Of a stretch of 48,811 bases of DNA, positions 24,029 to 35,805 are shown piece by piece. Each line of letters begins with the position of its first letter. Positions within the stretch are counted from its first letter, which is position 1. Origin of the DNA: Candidatus Stackebrandtia faecavium (GTDB lineage Bacteria > Actinomycetota > Actinomycetes > Mycobacteriales > Micromonosporaceae); assembly GCA_019112895.1 (NCBI GenBank), contig DXIM01000165.1, forward strand, positions 1 to 48,811, given 5' to 3'. The position numbers were made by a program, and so were the translations under genes. Under the pieces are notes generated by a model. That model did no database searches, was not told where the DNA came from, and saw nothing but the letters and a program-made list of their open reading frames with translations.

Positions 24029-24672
24029 GTCCCGAAAACGAGGACACCGGCCTGTTCGGAGTCCGCGGTACCGGCGACACGTCCGGTTACGGCGGCCTGG
24101 TGCGCCCCAACCCGACGGCGGCCGTCGTGGCTTCGTCGCGGCCGTACGGCAGCTACTTTGACGAGCTGGTCGACCTGATCGTCGAGAAGACGGAACCGGA
24201 CACCATCCAGGCCGTCGTCGTCGACCGCGGCGAACTGACGCTGCACATTGCGCCGCACTTGACGGCGAAGACCTGTCAGCTGCTGCGTGACGACGAAGAC
24301 CTGCGGTTTGAGCTGTGCAACAGCGTCTCGGGCGTCGACTATCCGAGCCAGCTCGAGCGCCTGCACGTCGTCTACCATCTGACGTCCATGACTTACCGCC
24401 GCGTCGTGCGGCTCGAAACCGCGGTGACGGTCGAGGACCCGCATGTCGCCAGCGTCACGTCCGTCTATCCCACTGCCGACTGGCAGGAACGGGAGACGTA
24501 CGACATGTTCGGTGTGCTTTTCGATGGGCACCCGAACCTGACCCGGATCCTCATGCCCGACGACTGGGAGGGTCACCCGCAACGCAAGGACTACCCGCTC
24601 GGCGGCATACCCGTGGAATACAAGAACGGCGCGGAGATTCCGCCGCCCGATGAGCGGAGGTCCTATAAGTGA
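24025..24672 (+). CDS. nuoC: NADH-quinone oxidoreductase subunit C
   Basis: This 215-residue peripheral subunit contacts NuoB and NuoD near the quinone site. The first 40 residues are Gly-rich and variable. The conserved core (45-200) contains [19 protein letters not shown] and [25 protein letters not shown], the complex I 30-kDa signature. ATG 24025 has GAGGTGA a few bases upstream. C and D are separate genes here, not fused as in E. coli. Confidence 0.95.
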   Translation: MSPENEDTGLFGVRGTGDTSGYGGLVRPNPTAAVVASSRPYGSYFDELVDLIVEKTEPDTIQAVVVDRGELTLHIAPHLTAKTCQLLRDDEDLRFELCNSVSGVDYPSQLERLHVVYHLTSMTYRRVVRLETAVTVEDPHVASVTSVYPTADWQERETYDMFGVLFDGHPNLTRILMPDDWEGHPQRKDYPLGGIPVEYKNGAEIPPPDERRSYK

Positions 24673-24747
24673 CTGTCCGACAGTTCACCAGCAAGCAGTT
24701 CGTGATGCAGCCGACTGCGGCTGCCATACGCGTAAAGGTGGCGCTCT

Positions 24748-24758
<11 letters not shown>
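24669..24758 (+). other. Bridging mini-ORF between nuoC and nuoD (29 codons)
   Basis: GTG 24669 overlaps the nuoC stop as GTGA and has its own Shine-Dalgarno GGAGG (24656-24660), 8 nt upstream inside nuoC. The frame is open for 29 codons and stops at TGA 24756-24758, 8 bp inside nuoD. The good ribosome site makes real translation likely. The peptide ([10 protein letters not shown]..) has no recognised domain. Confidence 0.42.
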
Positions 24759-26081
<1,323 letters not shown>

Positions 26082-26082
<1 letters not shown>

Positions 26083-26774
26083 TGGCTTATTCACAAGAGG
26101 TCCGCGCGCAGGCGCAAGAAATAATGGACCGTTACCCCGAGGGCAAGCAGCGTTCGGCGCTGCTGCCGATGCTGCACCTGGTGCAGGGCGTGGATGGGTA
26201 CGTGACGAACGAGGGCATCGCCTTCTGCTCCGAGATGATCGGCATCACCAAAGCCCAGGTGGCCGCCGTATCCACGTTCTACACAATGTACAAGCGCGAA
26301 CCGACCGGCGACTTCCTCGTCAGCGTCTGCACGAACACCCTGTGCGACGTCATGGGCGGGCAGAAGGTGTACGACGCGCTGCGCGAATACCTGGGGGTCG
26401 ACCACGACGAGACCACCAGCGACGGCAAGATCACGCTTGAGCACGCCGAATGCCTCGCTGCGTGCGACTACGCGCCGGTCATGACCGTCAACTACGAATA
26501 CTTCGACAAGACGGACCCGGACGCGGCGGTCGCGCTGGCGAAGTCACTGCAAAACGGCGAACGGCCCACCCCGACCCGGGGCGCGCGGCTGTGCACGCTC
26601 AAAGAGACACAGAAACAGTTGGCGGGTTGGGCCGACGACCGTCCAGAAGCGGTTGCCGACAACAGCGCCGGCGATTCGAGCCTGGTTGGCGCCAAACTGG
26701 CCGCCGAGCACGGCATCACGACGCCGGAGATCGACCCCGACACGCCGCTTGTCAAGAAAGAAGGTGAGTCGTAA
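26082..26774 (+). CDS. nuoE: NADH-quinone oxidoreductase subunit E
   Basis: This 230-residue thioredoxin-fold subunit of the NADH module carries [2Fe-2S] cluster N1a. Ligand cysteines are in VCTNTLC and ECLAACDYAP. The core is about 160 residues. The remaining C-terminal stretch (about 165-230, acidic and low complexity) is an extension common in actinobacteria and probably disordered. ATG 26082 overlaps the nuoD stop, with GGGAGG 12 nt upstream. Confidence 0.95.
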
Positions 26775-26845
26775 TGCAGGCAACGGCCGAGCGCAAGTTT
26801 GGTGCCGCTTGCTGGCACTGCGAGCGAAACGAGGTACGCACATGA
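26774..26845 (+). other. Bridging mini-ORF between nuoE and nuoF (23 codons)
   Basis: ATG 26774 overlaps the nuoE stop as TAATG and is preceded by AAGGTGAG (26761-26768) at 5 nt, a good ribosome site. The frame stops at TGA 26843-26845, overlapping the nuoF ATG as ATGA. The peptide includes a CWHC pair, but is too short to assign any role. Confidence 0.42.
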
Positions 26846-28158
26846 GCGGCCCATCTTCTGAAGTCCTGTCGAAGCTTGCCCCCGTGCTGAGCAAACGCTG
26901 GCTGACGCCCGAAGCGTGGCGCATCGGCGTGTACGAACAGCTCGACGGCTATAAGGCTCTGCGTAAAGCGCTGAAACACGACCCTGACGACCTCATCGCG
27001 TTGATGAAGGACTCGGGACACCGCGGCCGCGGTGGCGCCGGGTTCCCCGTCGGCATGAAGTGGTCGTTCATCCCGCAAAACGACGGCAAGCCGCACTACC
27101 TCGTCGTCAACGCGGACGAGGGCGAACCGGGCACGTGTAAAGACCTGCCGCTGATGATGAACGACCCGCACACCCTCATTGAGGGGGTCATCATCTCCAG
27201 CTTCGCGGTGCGCGCCTCCCAAGCGTTCATCTATGTCCGCGGCGAAGCCGTGCACGCGGCCCGTCGGCTGCGGCACGCCGTCGCCGAGGCCCATGAGAAG
27301 GGCTACCTCGGCAAGAACATTCTCGGTACCGGTTTCGACCTCGACATCGTCGTGCATTCCGGCGCCGGCGCCTACATCTGCGGCGAAGAAACGGCGCTGT
27401 TGGACTCGCTCGAGGGCTTCCGCGGCCAGCCGCGGCTGCGTCCGCCGTTCCCGGCCACCCACGGCCTGTACCAGTCGCCGACGGTCATCAACAACGTCGG
27501 CACGATCGCGTCGATTCCGCACATCGTGCTGGGTGGGGCGGACTGGTGGAAGTCCCTGGGCAGCGAGAACGCCGCCGGAACCATGATCTATTCGTTGTCG
27601 GGCCGCGTGAACAACCCGGGCCAATACGAATGCGGCATGGGTATCACGTTGCGGGAACTTCTGGAGCTCGCCGGCGGAATGCCGGAGGGCCACAACCTGA
27701 AGTTCTGGACTCCGGGAGGCTCGTCGACGCCGCTTTTGGCCGCCGAGCATCAAGACGTCCCGTTGGACTTCGACAGCATCGCTAAGGCCGGTTCGATCCT
27801 CGGTACGACCGCGATGATGATCTATTCCGACGCGGACTGCCCCGTGTACTGCACCTACCGCTGGTTGCAGTTCTACGCGCACGAGTCCTGCGGCAAATGC
27901 ACGCCGTGCCGCGAAGGCAACTACTGGATGACGCGGATCTACCGCCGCATCCTGTCGGGCAACGGCACCCACGAAGACCTCGACACGCTCCTGGACGCCT
28001 GCGACAACCTGCTCGGGCGCGCCTTCTGCGGTCTCGGTGACGGTGCCACGTCCCCTGTGACGTCCTCGCTGCAGTACTTCAAGCAGGACTACATCGACTA
28101 CATCGACGGCCATCGTCGGCCGTTGTTGGACGCTTCGGATCTGGTGGGAGCGCACTAA
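26842..28158 (+). CDS. nuoF: NADH-quinone oxidoreductase subunit F
   Basis: This 438-residue NADH-binding subunit carries FMN and [4Fe-4S] cluster N3. Motifs: [14 protein letters not shown] (NADH/FMN loop), [31 protein letters not shown], and the cluster ligands in [12 protein letters not shown] plus the cysteine in AFCGLGD. Length is normal. ATG 26842 has GAGGTAC about 6 nt upstream. The stop overlaps the nuoG start. Confidence 0.96.
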   Translation: MSGPSSEVLSKLAPVLSKRWLTPEAWRIGVYEQLDGYKALRKALKHDPDDLIALMKDSGHRGRGGAGFPVGMKWSFIPQNDGKPHYLVVNADEGEPGTCKDLPLMMNDPHTLIEGVIISSFAVRASQAFIYVRGEAVHAARRLRHAVAEAHEKGYLGKNILGTGFDLDIVVHSGAGAYICGEETALLDSLEGFRGQPRLRPPFPATHGLYQSPTVINNVGTIASIPHIVLGGADWWKSLGSENAAGTMIYSLSGRVNNPGQYECGMGITLRELLELAGGMPEGHNLKFWTPGGSSTPLLAAEHQDVPLDFDSIAKAGSILGTTAMMIYSDADCPVYCTYRWLQFYAHESCGKCTPCREGNYWMTRIYRRILSGNGTHEDLDTLLDACDNLLGRAFCGLGDGATSPVTSSLQYFKQDYIDYIDGHRRPLLDASDLVGAH

Positions 28159-30551
28159 TGACTGAGACCGTCACGCTCACCATCGACGGCTTTGAGGTGA
28201 CCGTACCCAAGGGGACGCTGCTCATCCGTGCCGCCGAAAAGTTGGGCATCGAAATCCCCCGTTTCTGCGACCACCCGTTGCTGGAACCGGTCGGAGCCTG
28301 CCGTCAATGCCTCGTCGACGTCGAGGGCCAGCGCAAGCCGTTGGCCTCCTGCACGGCGCAGTGCACCGAGGGCATGGTGGCTAAAACTCAATTGACCTCT
28401 CCTGTGGCCAAGAAGGCGCAAGAGGGAATCATGGAGTTTCTGCTGATCAACCACCCGCTCGACTGTCCGATCTGCGATAAGGGCGGCGAATGCCCGTTGC
28501 AGAACCAGGCGATGAGCACGGGCCGGGTCGAGACCCGCTTCGAGGAGGACAAGCGCACCTACAAGAAGGCGCTGCCGATCTCGTCGCAGGTGCTGCTCGA
28601 CCGCGAACGCTGCGTCCTGTGCGCGCGTTGTACGCGTTTCTCCGACCAGATCGCGGGCGACCCGTTCATCGAACTGATGGAGCGTTCCTCGCTGGAACAG
28701 GTCGGCATTTACGAAGACGAACCGTTCGAGTCGTACTTCTCCGGCAACACCGTGCAGATCTGCCCCGTCGGGGCGTTGACCGGTTCGCAGTACCGCTTCC
28801 AGGCGCGGCCGTTCGACTTGGTGTCGACGCCGAGCGTGTGCGAACACTGCGCGTCCGGTTGCGCCCAGCGCACCGACCACCGCCGCAACAAGGTGCAGCG
28901 TCGCCTCGCCGGTAACGACCCGGAGGTCAACGAGGAGTGGAACTGCGATAAGGGCCGGTGGGCGTTCAACTACGTCAACACCGATAACCGCATCCTGACG
29001 CCGCTGGTGCGCGGCAGCGACGGCCAGCTGCACGAAGCCACGTGGCCGGACGCGTTGCGCGCCGCGGCCAATGGTCTACGCAAAGCGAAAGCCGAAGGCG
29101 GCGTTGGTGTCTTGACCGGCGGTCGCTTGACGATCGAGGACGCTTACGCGTACTCGAAGTTTTCGCGCCTGGCCCTGGAAACCAACGATGTCGACTTCCG
29201 TGCGCGGCCGCACTCGGACGAGGAAGCACAGTTCCTCGGCCACAGTGTCGCGGGCGTGCACCCGGCGTCGAACGCCGCGACTTTCAGTGACATCGACGAG
29301 GCGCCGGCGGTCCTGATCGCCGGGTTCGAGCCCGAAGAAGAGTCGCCGATCGTCTTTTTGCGTCTACGCAAAGCGAACCAAAAGAACGGCCTGCAGGCGC
29401 ACGTCATGGCGCCGTACGCGACCCGCGGTACGCAGAAGATCGGGGCGTCGCTGATCGAGACCGTCCCCGGCGGCGAAGCGCAGTTGTTGTCGCGTTACGC
29501 CGACGGTGCCGACGGCATGGCCGAGACCCTGCGTGCGCCGGGCAGCCTGATCTTGATCGGTGAACGGCTCGCGACGATCCCGGGCGCGTTGACCGCGGCC
29601 GCGAGGTTGGCGACCGCTACGGGCGCGAAACTCGGCTGGGTTCCGCGCCGCGCCGGCGACCGCGGCAGCATCGACGCTGGTCTGCTGCCGAACCTGCTTC
29701 CCGGTGGTGGCGACGTCGACAACGACGCCGACCGCCGCGCGCTCGCCTCCTACTGGAGCGTCGACGAAATCCCGTCGGCGAAGGGGCGCAACACGTCGCA
29801 GATCCTGTCGGCTACGGCCGAGGCCGAACTCGGTGGTCTGTTGGTGGCGGGCGTCGACCCGTTCGACCTTCCCGACCCGTCCGCAGCCGAGGCCGCGCTC
29901 TACACCGCGAACTTCATCGTGTCGATGGAGCAGCGGCACACGGCCGTGACGCGTCGCGCCGCCGTCGTGTTCCCGATCGCTCCCGCCGCGGAGAAAGGCG
30001 GGGCGTACCTCAACTGGGAGGGACGCCTACGCACGTTCGAGGCGACCCTCGACTCGTCGCTGTTGAGCGATTTCGAGGTCCTCGGTGCGATCGCGCGCCA
30101 CATGGGCGTCGAGCTCGGTTTCGACAGTCTCCGGTCCGTCCGCGGCGAGCTCGCTGGTGTTCCCGTTCCGGGTGAACGTATGTCGGCGCCGCTGGTTTCG
30201 GCTTCCGAACCGGCGAACGTCAAGGAAGGGCAGGCCGTCCTGGCGACCTGGCACCACCTGTTGGATTCCGGCACGTTGCAGGACAACAACTCGCACCTGG
30301 CCGGTACGGCACCGACACCGGTGTTGCGGCTGTCGAAGGCGACCGCGTCGTCGCTGGGCGCCGCTAACGGCGACGGTGTCACGGTTTCCAGCGCCACGGG
30401 CGGTATCACGCTGCCGCTCGAGGTCACATCCATGCCTGACGGCGTGGTCTGGTTGCCGACGAACTCGCCGGGCTCGGGTGTCTTCCGCGGACTGGGTGTC
30501 AACAGCGGAGACGTGGTATCGATCGCCACCTATAACGGAGGCACACAGTGA
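28158..30551 (+). CDS. nuoG: NADH-quinone oxidoreductase subunit G
   Basis: This 797-residue largest peripheral subunit carries several clusters in its N-terminal third. The [2Fe-2S] ligands are Cys37, Cys48, Cys51 and Cys65. The N5 ligands are His99, Cys103, Cys106 and Cys112. The N4 ligands are in CVLCARC and the later CPVGAL. The extra cluster N7 appears present, with CEHCASGC followed by the cysteine in WNCDKGRW. The rest is a molybdopterin-oxidoreductase-like domain with no evidence of cofactor binding. ATG 28158 overlaps the nuoF stop as TAATG; the 3' end overlaps nuoH as GTGA. Confidence 0.95.
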   Translation: MTETVTLTIDGFEVTVPKGTLLIRAAEKLGIEIPRFCDHPLLEPVGACRQCLVDVEGQRKPLASCTAQCTEGMVAKTQLTSPVAKKAQEGIMEFLLINHPLDCPICDKGGECPLQNQAMSTGRVETRFEEDKRTYKKALPISSQVLLDRERCVLCARCTRFSDQIAGDPFIELMERSSLEQVGIYEDEPFESYFSGNTVQICPVGALTGSQYRFQARPFDLVSTPSVCEHCASGCAQRTDHRRNKVQRRLAGNDPEVNEEWNCDKGRWAFNYVNTDNRILTPLVRGSDGQLHEATWPDALRAAANGLRKAKAEGGVGVLTGGRLTIEDAYAYSKFSRLALETNDVDFRARPHSDEEAQFLGHSVAGVHPASNAATFSDIDEAPAVLIAGFEPEEESPIVFLRLRKANQKNGLQAHVMAPYATRGTQKIGASLIETVPGGEAQLLSRYADGADGMAETLRAPGSLILIGERLATIPGALTAAARLATATGAKLGWVPRRAGDRGSIDAGLLPNLLPGGGDVDNDADRRALASYWSVDEIPSAKGRNTSQILSATAEAELGGLLVAGVDPFDLPDPSAAEAALYTANFIVSMEQRHTAVTRRAAVVFPIAPAAEKGGAYLNWEGRLRTFEATLDSSLLSDFEVLGAIARHMGVELGFDSLRSVRGELAGVPVPGERMSAPLVSASEPANVKEGQAVLATWHHLLDSGTLQDNNSHLAGTAPTPVLRLSKATASSLGAANGDGVTVSSATGGITLPLEVTSMPDGVVWLPTNSPGSGVFRGLGVNSGDVVSIATYNGGTQ

Positions 30552-31906
30552 ACGACAGTTTGGCAGTCTTCGGGCAGGACCCGTGGTGGCTCATCCTTAT
30601 CAAAGGCGTGGCCATCTTCGTGGTCTTGGTGCTGCTGACGCTTTTGATGATCTGGTTCGAACGCAAGGCCGTGGCCTGGATGCAGGTGCGGCCCGGCCCG
30701 AACCGTCACGGTCCTTTTGGGATCCTGCAGAGCCTCGCGGACGGCATCAAGCTGGCCTTCAAGGAAGACGTGCGGCCGATAACGGCCGACAAGCTTGTCT
30801 TCGTCATTGCGCCGGTCATTTCGACGGTGTGTGCGATCACGGCGTTTTCGGTCATCCCGTTGGGGCCCGTAGTCAATATCTTCGGGACCGAGACTCCGCT
30901 GCAATTGACCGACCTACCAGTGGGGATCCTGCTGGTGCTGTCGACGGCGGCGCTCGGCGTTTACGGCATCGTCTTGGGTGGTTGGGCCGCCGGCTCGACT
31001 TACTCGCTGCTGGGTTCGCTTCGTGCTGCCGCGCAAGTCATCTCGTACGAGATCGCGCTCGGTCTGTCGATCGTGGCCGTGCTGTTGACGTCCGGAAGCT
31101 TGTCAACGAGCACGATCGTCAACGCCCAACAGCAGGGGCAGGAACTGGCGATCGGTTCGTGGACGTTCACGATCCCGAGCTGGTATGCGCTGCTTCTGCT
31201 GCCCAGCTTCATCATCTACTGCATCTCGGCGGTCGGCGAGACCAACCGTGCCCCGTTCGACCTTCCGGAAGCGGAATCGGAGTTGGCCGGTGGTTTCCAC
31301 ACCGAGTACTCCTCCCTGACGTTCGCGCTGTTCTTCCTGGCCGAATACATCAACATGGTCACGGTTTCGGCCGTCGCGACCACGTTGTTCCTCGGCGGAT
31401 GGCAGGCGCCGTTCCCGGACGCCTGGTGGCCCGCGGCGAACACCGGTTGGTGGCCGTTGCTGTGGTTCTTCGGCAAAGTGGGCGTGCTGCTGTTCGGTTT
31501 CGTGTGGCTGCGAGGAACACTGCCGCGGTTCCGCTACGACCAGTTCATGCGTTTGGGCTGGAAGGTCCTGGTCCCGGTCAACCTGATCTGGATCGTGTCG
31601 CTGGCCGGCTTCCGTGCCGGTTCGAACACCGACAACTTGACGGTGAAGATCGCGCTGTTCGGCGGGACCGGGCTGCTTGTGCTGCTGGCACTGCTGTTCT
31701 GGCCGCAGAAACCGGAATATAAGGTTCCGGCGGAACCGGACACGGGTCTGAGTAAACACCCGCTGCCTCCGCTGGATCTTCAAATCCCGCCGTCGCCGCG
31801 CACCAAGAAAATCGAAGCCGAACGCGAACCAGAACCGGCCGCCGTGTCGAGCACCGATAGTGACTCGGATGGCGATTCCGACGGTTCGTCTGGAAAGGAG
31901 GGCTAG
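30548..31906 (+). CDS. nuoH: NADH-quinone oxidoreductase subunit H
   Basis: This 452-residue membrane subunit forms the quinone chamber base and starts the proton channel. Eight or more transmembrane helices are visible. Conserved segments are [25 protein letters not shown] and [25 protein letters not shown]. The C-terminal tail (about 390-452) is charged, Pro-rich, Ser/Asp-rich and actinobacteria-type. GTG 30548 overlaps the nuoG stop and has GGAGG 5 nt upstream. nuoI follows after 2 nt. Confidence 0.95.
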   Translation: MNDSLAVFGQDPWWLILIKGVAIFVVLVLLTLLMIWFERKAVAWMQVRPGPNRHGPFGILQSLADGIKLAFKEDVRPITADKLVFVIAPVISTVCAITAFSVIPLGPVVNIFGTETPLQLTDLPVGILLVLSTAALGVYGIVLGGWAAGSTYSLLGSLRAAAQVISYEIALGLSIVAVLLTSGSLSTSTIVNAQQQGQELAIGSWTFTIPSWYALLLLPSFIIYCISAVGETNRAPFDLPEAESELAGGFHTEYSSLTFALFFLAEYINMVTVSAVATTLFLGGWQAPFPDAWWPAANTGWWPLLWFFGKVGVLLFGFVWLRGTLPRFRYDQFMRLGWKVLVPVNLIWIVSLAGFRAGSNTDNLTVKIALFGGTGLLVLLALLFWPQKPEYKVPAEPDTGLSKHPLPPLDLQIPPSPRTKKIEAEREPEPAAVSSTDSDSDGDSDGSSGKEG

Positions 31907-31908
31907 CA

Positions 31909-32475
31909 ATGTTTGGTGCTGGAAAGGCCTTCGGCGTCACCTTTTCTCACATGTTCCGCAAACAGGTGACGGTCAAGTACCCGGAGGTCCGAGACGCGAC
32001 CGCGCCGCGCTACCACGGTCGACACATCCTGAACCGCCACCCGGATGGTCTGGAGAAGTGCGTCGGGTGCGAACTGTGTGCGTGGGCGTGCCCCGCCGAC
32101 GCGATCTTCGTCGAAGGCGGCGACAACACTCCGCAGGAGCGTTATTCGCCGGGCGAACGGTACGCGACCGACTACCAGATCAACTACGCCCGCTGCATCT
32201 TCTGTGGACTGTGTATCGAGGCGTGCCCGACCCGTTCGTTGACTATGTCCAACGAGTACGAGTTGGCGTCCGATAACCGGCGCGACTTGATCTTCACCAA
32301 GGAGATGCTGCTTGCTCCTTTGCTGGAAGGCATGGAGCAGCCGCCGCACCCCATGCGTCTCGGCGATTCCGAGAAGGATTACTACGTGAAGGCCATCGAT
32401 AACCCCGGCACCTCAGTGGGCGCCGAGCGTTCGACCGCCGAACGTCGACAGGAGGCGGCAAGTGACCAGCCCTAG
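31909..32475 (+). CDS. nuoI: NADH-quinone oxidoreductase subunit I
   Basis: This 188-residue ferredoxin-like subunit carries two [4Fe-4S] clusters, N6a and N6b. The two ligand runs are [12 protein letters not shown] and [12 protein letters not shown]. An N-terminal amphipathic helix contacts the membrane arm. The C-terminal 30 residues are polar and variable. ATG 31909 has GGAGGG about 7 nt upstream. Near its 3' end lies GGAGG (32451-32455), which serves the mini-frame at 32462. Confidence 0.95.
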   Translation: MFGAGKAFGVTFSHMFRKQVTVKYPEVRDATAPRYHGRHILNRHPDGLEKCVGCELCAWACPADAIFVEGGDNTPQERYSPGERYATDYQINYARCIFCGLCIEACPTRSLTMSNEYELASDNRRDLIFTKEMLLAPLLEGMEQPPHPMRLGDSEKDYYVKAIDNPGTSVGAERSTAERRQEAASDQP

Positions 32476-32545
32476 CCATCTGTGCGTGCACACCGGGAGA
32501 CTGCGTCATCACGGCTGCGTCTTCGGTGAGGAGGAATGCACATGA
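32462..32545 (+). other. Bridging mini-ORF between nuoI and nuoJ (27 codons)
   Basis: GTG 32462 lies 14 nt inside the end of nuoI and has a near-ideal Shine-Dalgarno, GGAGG at 32451-32455, 6 nt upstream. The frame is open for 27 codons and stops at TGA 32543-32545, overlapping the nuoJ ATG as ATGA. The best-supported of these mini-frames for actual initiation. The peptide is His/Cys containing (GRLRHHGCVFGEEEC), with no assigned role. Confidence 0.45.
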
Positions 32546-33312
32546 CCCACGTACTCGCTGACGCGACCGTCACCACTGGCGAGGCAGTCACGTTCTGGAT
32601 CTTGGCGCCGATCATCGTGTGTGCCGCCTTGGGCATGGTGCTGGCGCGCAGCGCCGTGCGCTCGGCCTTGATGCTGGCGACCGTGATGCTGTCTCTCGGT
32701 GTGCTGTACATGCTGCAGAGTGGACCGTTCATCGGTTTTGCACAGATCATCGTGTACACCGGCGCGATCATGATGCTGTTCCTGTTCGTCATCATGCTGG
32801 TCGGCCGTAACTCGAAGGACTCGCTGCTGGAGACGTTGCGTGGCCAACGTGTTGCGGCAGTGTTCCTCGGTCTCGGAATGGCCGCACTGCTGTGCACCGG
32901 CCTGGCACGTGGCCTCGGCGCCGTCAACGCCGTCGGTCTCGAAGACGCCAATAATGCTTACGGCGACAACGTCAAGGGCATCGCCGCCGACCTGTTCACG
33001 AAGTACCTGTTCGCTTTCGAGGTCACTTCGGGCCTGTTGATTACCGCCGCCGTCGGCGCCATGTTGTTGGCGCACATCGAGCGGAAACCGGGTCACAAGG
33101 GCCAGAAGGAGATGTCGCGCGAGCGGTTCCTCGAAGGCAACTACCCGGGGCCGAAGACAGGACCGGGCGTGTTCGCCACATCGGACTCGGTCGCGACCCC
33201 GGCCTTGTTGCCGGACGGAACCGAAAGCGAGCGCAGTATTTCGCCGATCGTTCCGGTACGGGACATGAGTCCCGACGATCTCGCGCCGAAGGGAACGGAC
33301 AAGAAGAAATGA
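32542..33312 (+). CDS. nuoJ: NADH-quinone oxidoreductase subunit J
   Basis: This 256-residue membrane subunit has five transmembrane helices in the first 170 residues. FAQIIVYTGAIMMLFLFVIML is the characteristic TM3 region with its pi-bulge segment. A hydrophilic C-terminal tail (about 175-256) follows. ATG 32542 is preferred over ATG 32536 because GAGGAGGA is then 6-7 nt upstream instead of touching the start. Confidence 0.94.
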   Translation: MTHVLADATVTTGEAVTFWILAPIIVCAALGMVLARSAVRSALMLATVMLSLGVLYMLQSGPFIGFAQIIVYTGAIMMLFLFVIMLVGRNSKDSLLETLRGQRVAAVFLGLGMAALLCTGLARGLGAVNAVGLEDANNAYGDNVKGIAADLFTKYLFAFEVTSGLLITAAVGAMLLAHIERKPGHKGQKEMSRERFLEGNYPGPKTGPGVFATSDSVATPALLPDGTESERSISPIVPVRDMSPDDLAPKGTDKKK

Positions 33313-33410
33313 CGACACCGTTTGCTGTCGCGCGCAGCCAAACACCCCACCACACCCCATCCGGTCGCGCTTGGTGCGCACCGACCACTGCGGTCCTGAA
33401 GGGAGCCTGA
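33309..33410 (+). other. Bridging mini-ORF between nuoJ and nuoK (33 codons)
   Basis: ATG 33309 overlaps the nuoJ stop as ATGA. The frame is open for 33 codons across the whole 99-nt gap and stops at TGA 33408-33410, one nt before the nuoK ATG. The ribosome site of nuoK (GAAGGGAG) lies inside it. Composition is Thr/Pro/Ala/Arg-rich, without recognisable features. Confidence 0.35.
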
Positions 33411-33411
33411 T

Positions 33412-33711
33412 ATGACGCCCACGTACTATCTCGTGCTCGCTGCCGCGTTGTTCACGATCGGCGCCTGTGGTGTCTTGGTGCGTCGCAACGCGATCGTGGT
33501 GTTCATGTGCATCGAGTTGATGCTTAACGCCGCGAACCTGACTTTGGTGACGTTCTCCCGCATCACTGGCTCATTGGACGGACAGATCATGGCGTTTTTC
33601 GTCATGGTCGTGGCCGCTGCCGAAGTCGTGATCGGGTTGGCGATCATCATGTTGATCTTTAGATCCCGCCGTTCGGCTTCTGTCGATGACGTGAATCTGC
33701 TGAAGTACTGA
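33412..33711 (+). CDS. nuoK: NADH-quinone oxidoreductase subunit K
   Basis: This 99-residue MrpC-like subunit has three transmembrane helices. Both functionally important glutamates are present, in [12 protein letters not shown] and in [15 protein letters not shown] 33412 has GAAGGGAG about 6 nt upstream. Length is normal. Confidence 0.95.
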   Translation: MTPTYYLVLAAALFTIGACGVLVRRNAIVVFMCIELMLNAANLTLVTFSRITGSLDGQIMAFFVMVVAAAEVVIGLAIIMLIFRSRRSASVDDVNLLKY

Positions 33712-33873
33712 ATGTCTATGTACAGCTTGGAGAATAGCGCCGTGTCCGTGCTTGGTCACGCACAGCTGAGACTGTGTAATAGCGAGGGTGTCTCGTTCCT
33801 GCGGCCGCCCCACATCCCGGCCGTCGACGACGCGATCGTGACGGGTTTTCCCGCTTGCAAGGTGGGGGCGTGA
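33712..33873 (+). other. Bridging mini-ORF filling the nuoK-nuoL gap (53 codons)
   Basis: ATG 33712 directly follows the nuoK stop. The frame stays open for 53 codons and stops at TGA 33871-33873, 6 nt before the nuoL GTG, filling the largest gap in the operon. No strong ribosome site is seen. The peptide has a mixed composition without a membrane span or motif. It could be a small protein gene, but comparison with the other gaps suggests a relay frame. Confidence 0.35.
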
Positions 33874-33879
33874 GCCGGC

Positions 33880-35805
33880 GTGGAAACGATTGAATTTAGC
33901 CCCGCCAGCGGCATGCTGGCCTCGATGTGGTTGCTGGTGGCGCTCCCGCTTGCCGGTGCCGCGGTGTTGTTCCTTCTCGGGAAACGCGCCGACCGTTGGG
34001 GACACTGGCTCGGCTGCGCGACCATACTCGCGTCGTTCGTCCTGGGTCTGACGTACTTCCTGCAACTGTCGGGCTTGGACAACAAGTCCGCGGTCCTGGA
34101 CCTGTACACCTTCATCGACAGTGGCGGCCTCGAAATCGGAGCCAGCCTGCTGTTCGACCCGCTTTCGGCAGTGTTCGTACTGCTGATCACGGGCGTCGGG
34201 TTCCTGATTCACCTGTACGCGGTCGGGTACATGGAGCACGACGCGGGCAGGCGACGCTTCTTCGCGTTCTTCAACCTGTTCGTAGCGTCGATGCTGCTTT
34301 TGGTGCTCGGCAACAACTACATCATGACGTTCGTCGGCTGGGAAGGCGTCGGTTTGGCGTCGTACCTGCTGATCTCGTTCTGGTACGACCGTCCGGCTGC
34401 GGCCACGGCCGGTAAGAAAGCCTTCCTGATGAACCGTGTCGGTGACGCGGCTTTCCTCGCGGCCATCTTCTTGATGTTCGCGGCGGTCGGCTCGACCGAC
34501 TTCCAGACGGTCTTCAACGGTTTGAGCGAAGGCGCCGCGGCCCAAACGATCAGCGCCGGAACGGTCATCGCGATCGGGCTGCTGCTGTTGCTGGGTGCCT
34601 GCGGTAAATCCGGTCAGTTCCCGCTTCAGGCGTGGTTGCCGGACGCGATGGAAGGCCCGACCCCGGTTTCGGCTCTGATTCACGCCGCGACGATGGTCAC
34701 CGGTGGCGTCTACTTGATCGCGCGTTCGCACGTGATCTTCAGCCTCAACGAGACGACGCAGCTCGTCGTCGTGTCGATCGGTGCCTTGACGTTGCTCATG
34801 GGTGCGATCATCGGGTGCGCCAAGGACGACATGAAGCGCGTCCTCGCATACTCGACGGTCTCGCAGATCGGTTACATGTTCCTGGCCGTCGGGCTTGGCG
34901 GCGCCGCCTACGCGCTGGGCATCATCCACCTGCTGGCGCACGGTTTCTTCAAGGCGGGCCTGTTCTTGGGCGCCGGTTCCGTCATGCACGGCATGAAGGA
35001 CCAGGTCGACATTCGACGGTTCGGTGGTCTGTGGAAATACATGAAGATCACCTGGGTCACGTTCGGTCTGGGTTACTTGGCGATCATCGGTCTACCGCCG
35101 CTGTCGGGCTTCTTCACGAAGGACCCGATCATCTTGGCCGCCTTCAACATGGATGGCTGGAAAGGCTGGGTCTACGGCGGAGCCGCGCTGCTCGGCGCCG
35201 GCCTGACCGCGTTCTACATGACGCGACTGTTCGTGCTCATGTTCCACGGCCCGAAGCGTTGGACCGAGGACATCAAGGAACCGCACGAGTCGCCGGCGAT
35301 CATGACGATCCCGCTTATCGTGTTGGCGATCGGTTCGGTCGCCGCCGGTTGGCTCATGTCGACACAGGTCGTGACCTGGTTGACGCCGGTGTTCGGTTCC
35401 GAGGAAGCGCACGGCGGCAAGCTGTCGCACATGACAGTGACTGTGCTGACCATGGCGGTCGTCATCGTCGGTGTCGTCGTGGCGGCACTGCTGTTCGTCC
35501 GCGGTACCGCGGAGGTCGAGAAGCCGGCACGTACCCCCATCGTTCGCGCGGCACGCGCCAACCTGTACGCCGACCGTGTCAACGAGCTGGTTTTCGAACT
35601 GCCGGGACGCATGCTGACGCGCGCGTCCGTGTGGGTCGATAACCGGGGAGTCGACGGTGTCGTCAACGGTGTCGGAGCCGCCTTCAGCGGCGGGTCTACC
35701 CGCCTGCGTCGGCTCCAGACCGGCTTCGTGCGCAGCTACGCGTTGTCCATTCTTTCCGGTGCCGTCGTCGTCATGGCGGCTTTGTTGGTGGTGACATTCG
35801 GGTGA
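33880..35805 (+). CDS. nuoL: NADH-quinone oxidoreductase subunit L
   Basis: This 641-residue antiporter-like subunit sits at the distal end of the membrane arm. Proton-channel residues are intact: Glu in GWEGVGLASYLL, Lys in GACGKSGQFPLQAWLPDAMEGPTPVSALIHAATMV, His/Lys in LLAHGFFKAGLFLGAG, and Lys in LSGFFTKDPII. The C-terminus carries the lateral helix and final anchor helix. GTG 33880 has only a loose G-rich ribosome site. Its stop overlaps nuoM as GTGA. Confidence 0.95.
   Translation: METIEFSPASGMLASMWLLVALPLAGAAVLFLLGKRADRWGHWLGCATILASFVLGLTYFLQLSGLDNKSAVLDLYTFIDSGGLEIGASLLFDPLSAVFVLLITGVGFLIHLYAVGYMEHDAGRRRFFAFFNLFVASMLLLVLGNNYIMTFVGWEGVGLASYLLISFWYDRPAAATAGKKAFLMNRVGDAAFLAAIFLMFAAVGSTDFQTVFNGLSEGAAAQTISAGTVIAIGLLLLLGACGKSGQFPLQAWLPDAMEGPTPVSALIHAATMVTGGVYLIARSHVIFSLNETTQLVVVSIGALTLLMGAIIGCAKDDMKRVLAYSTVSQIGYMFLAVGLGGAAYALGIIHLLAHGFFKAGLFLGAGSVMHGMKDQVDIRRFGGLWKYMKITWVTFGLGYLAIIGLPPLSGFFTKDPIILAAFNMDGWKGWVYGGAALLGAGLTAFYMTRLFVLMFHGPKRWTEDIKEPHESPAIMTIPLIVLAIGSVAAGWLMSTQVVTWLTPVFGSEEAHGGKLSHMTVTVLTMAVVIVGVVVAALLFVRGTAEVEKPARTPIVRAARANLYADRVNELVFELPGRMLTRASVWVDNRGVDGVVNGVGAAFSGGSTRLRRLQTGFVRSYALSILSGAVVVMAALLVVTFG

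Noticed and set aside
30085-31722. A 545-codon plus-strand frame across the nuoG-nuoH junction
   Set aside because: Out of frame with both recognised genes, and Arg/Ser-rich throughout.
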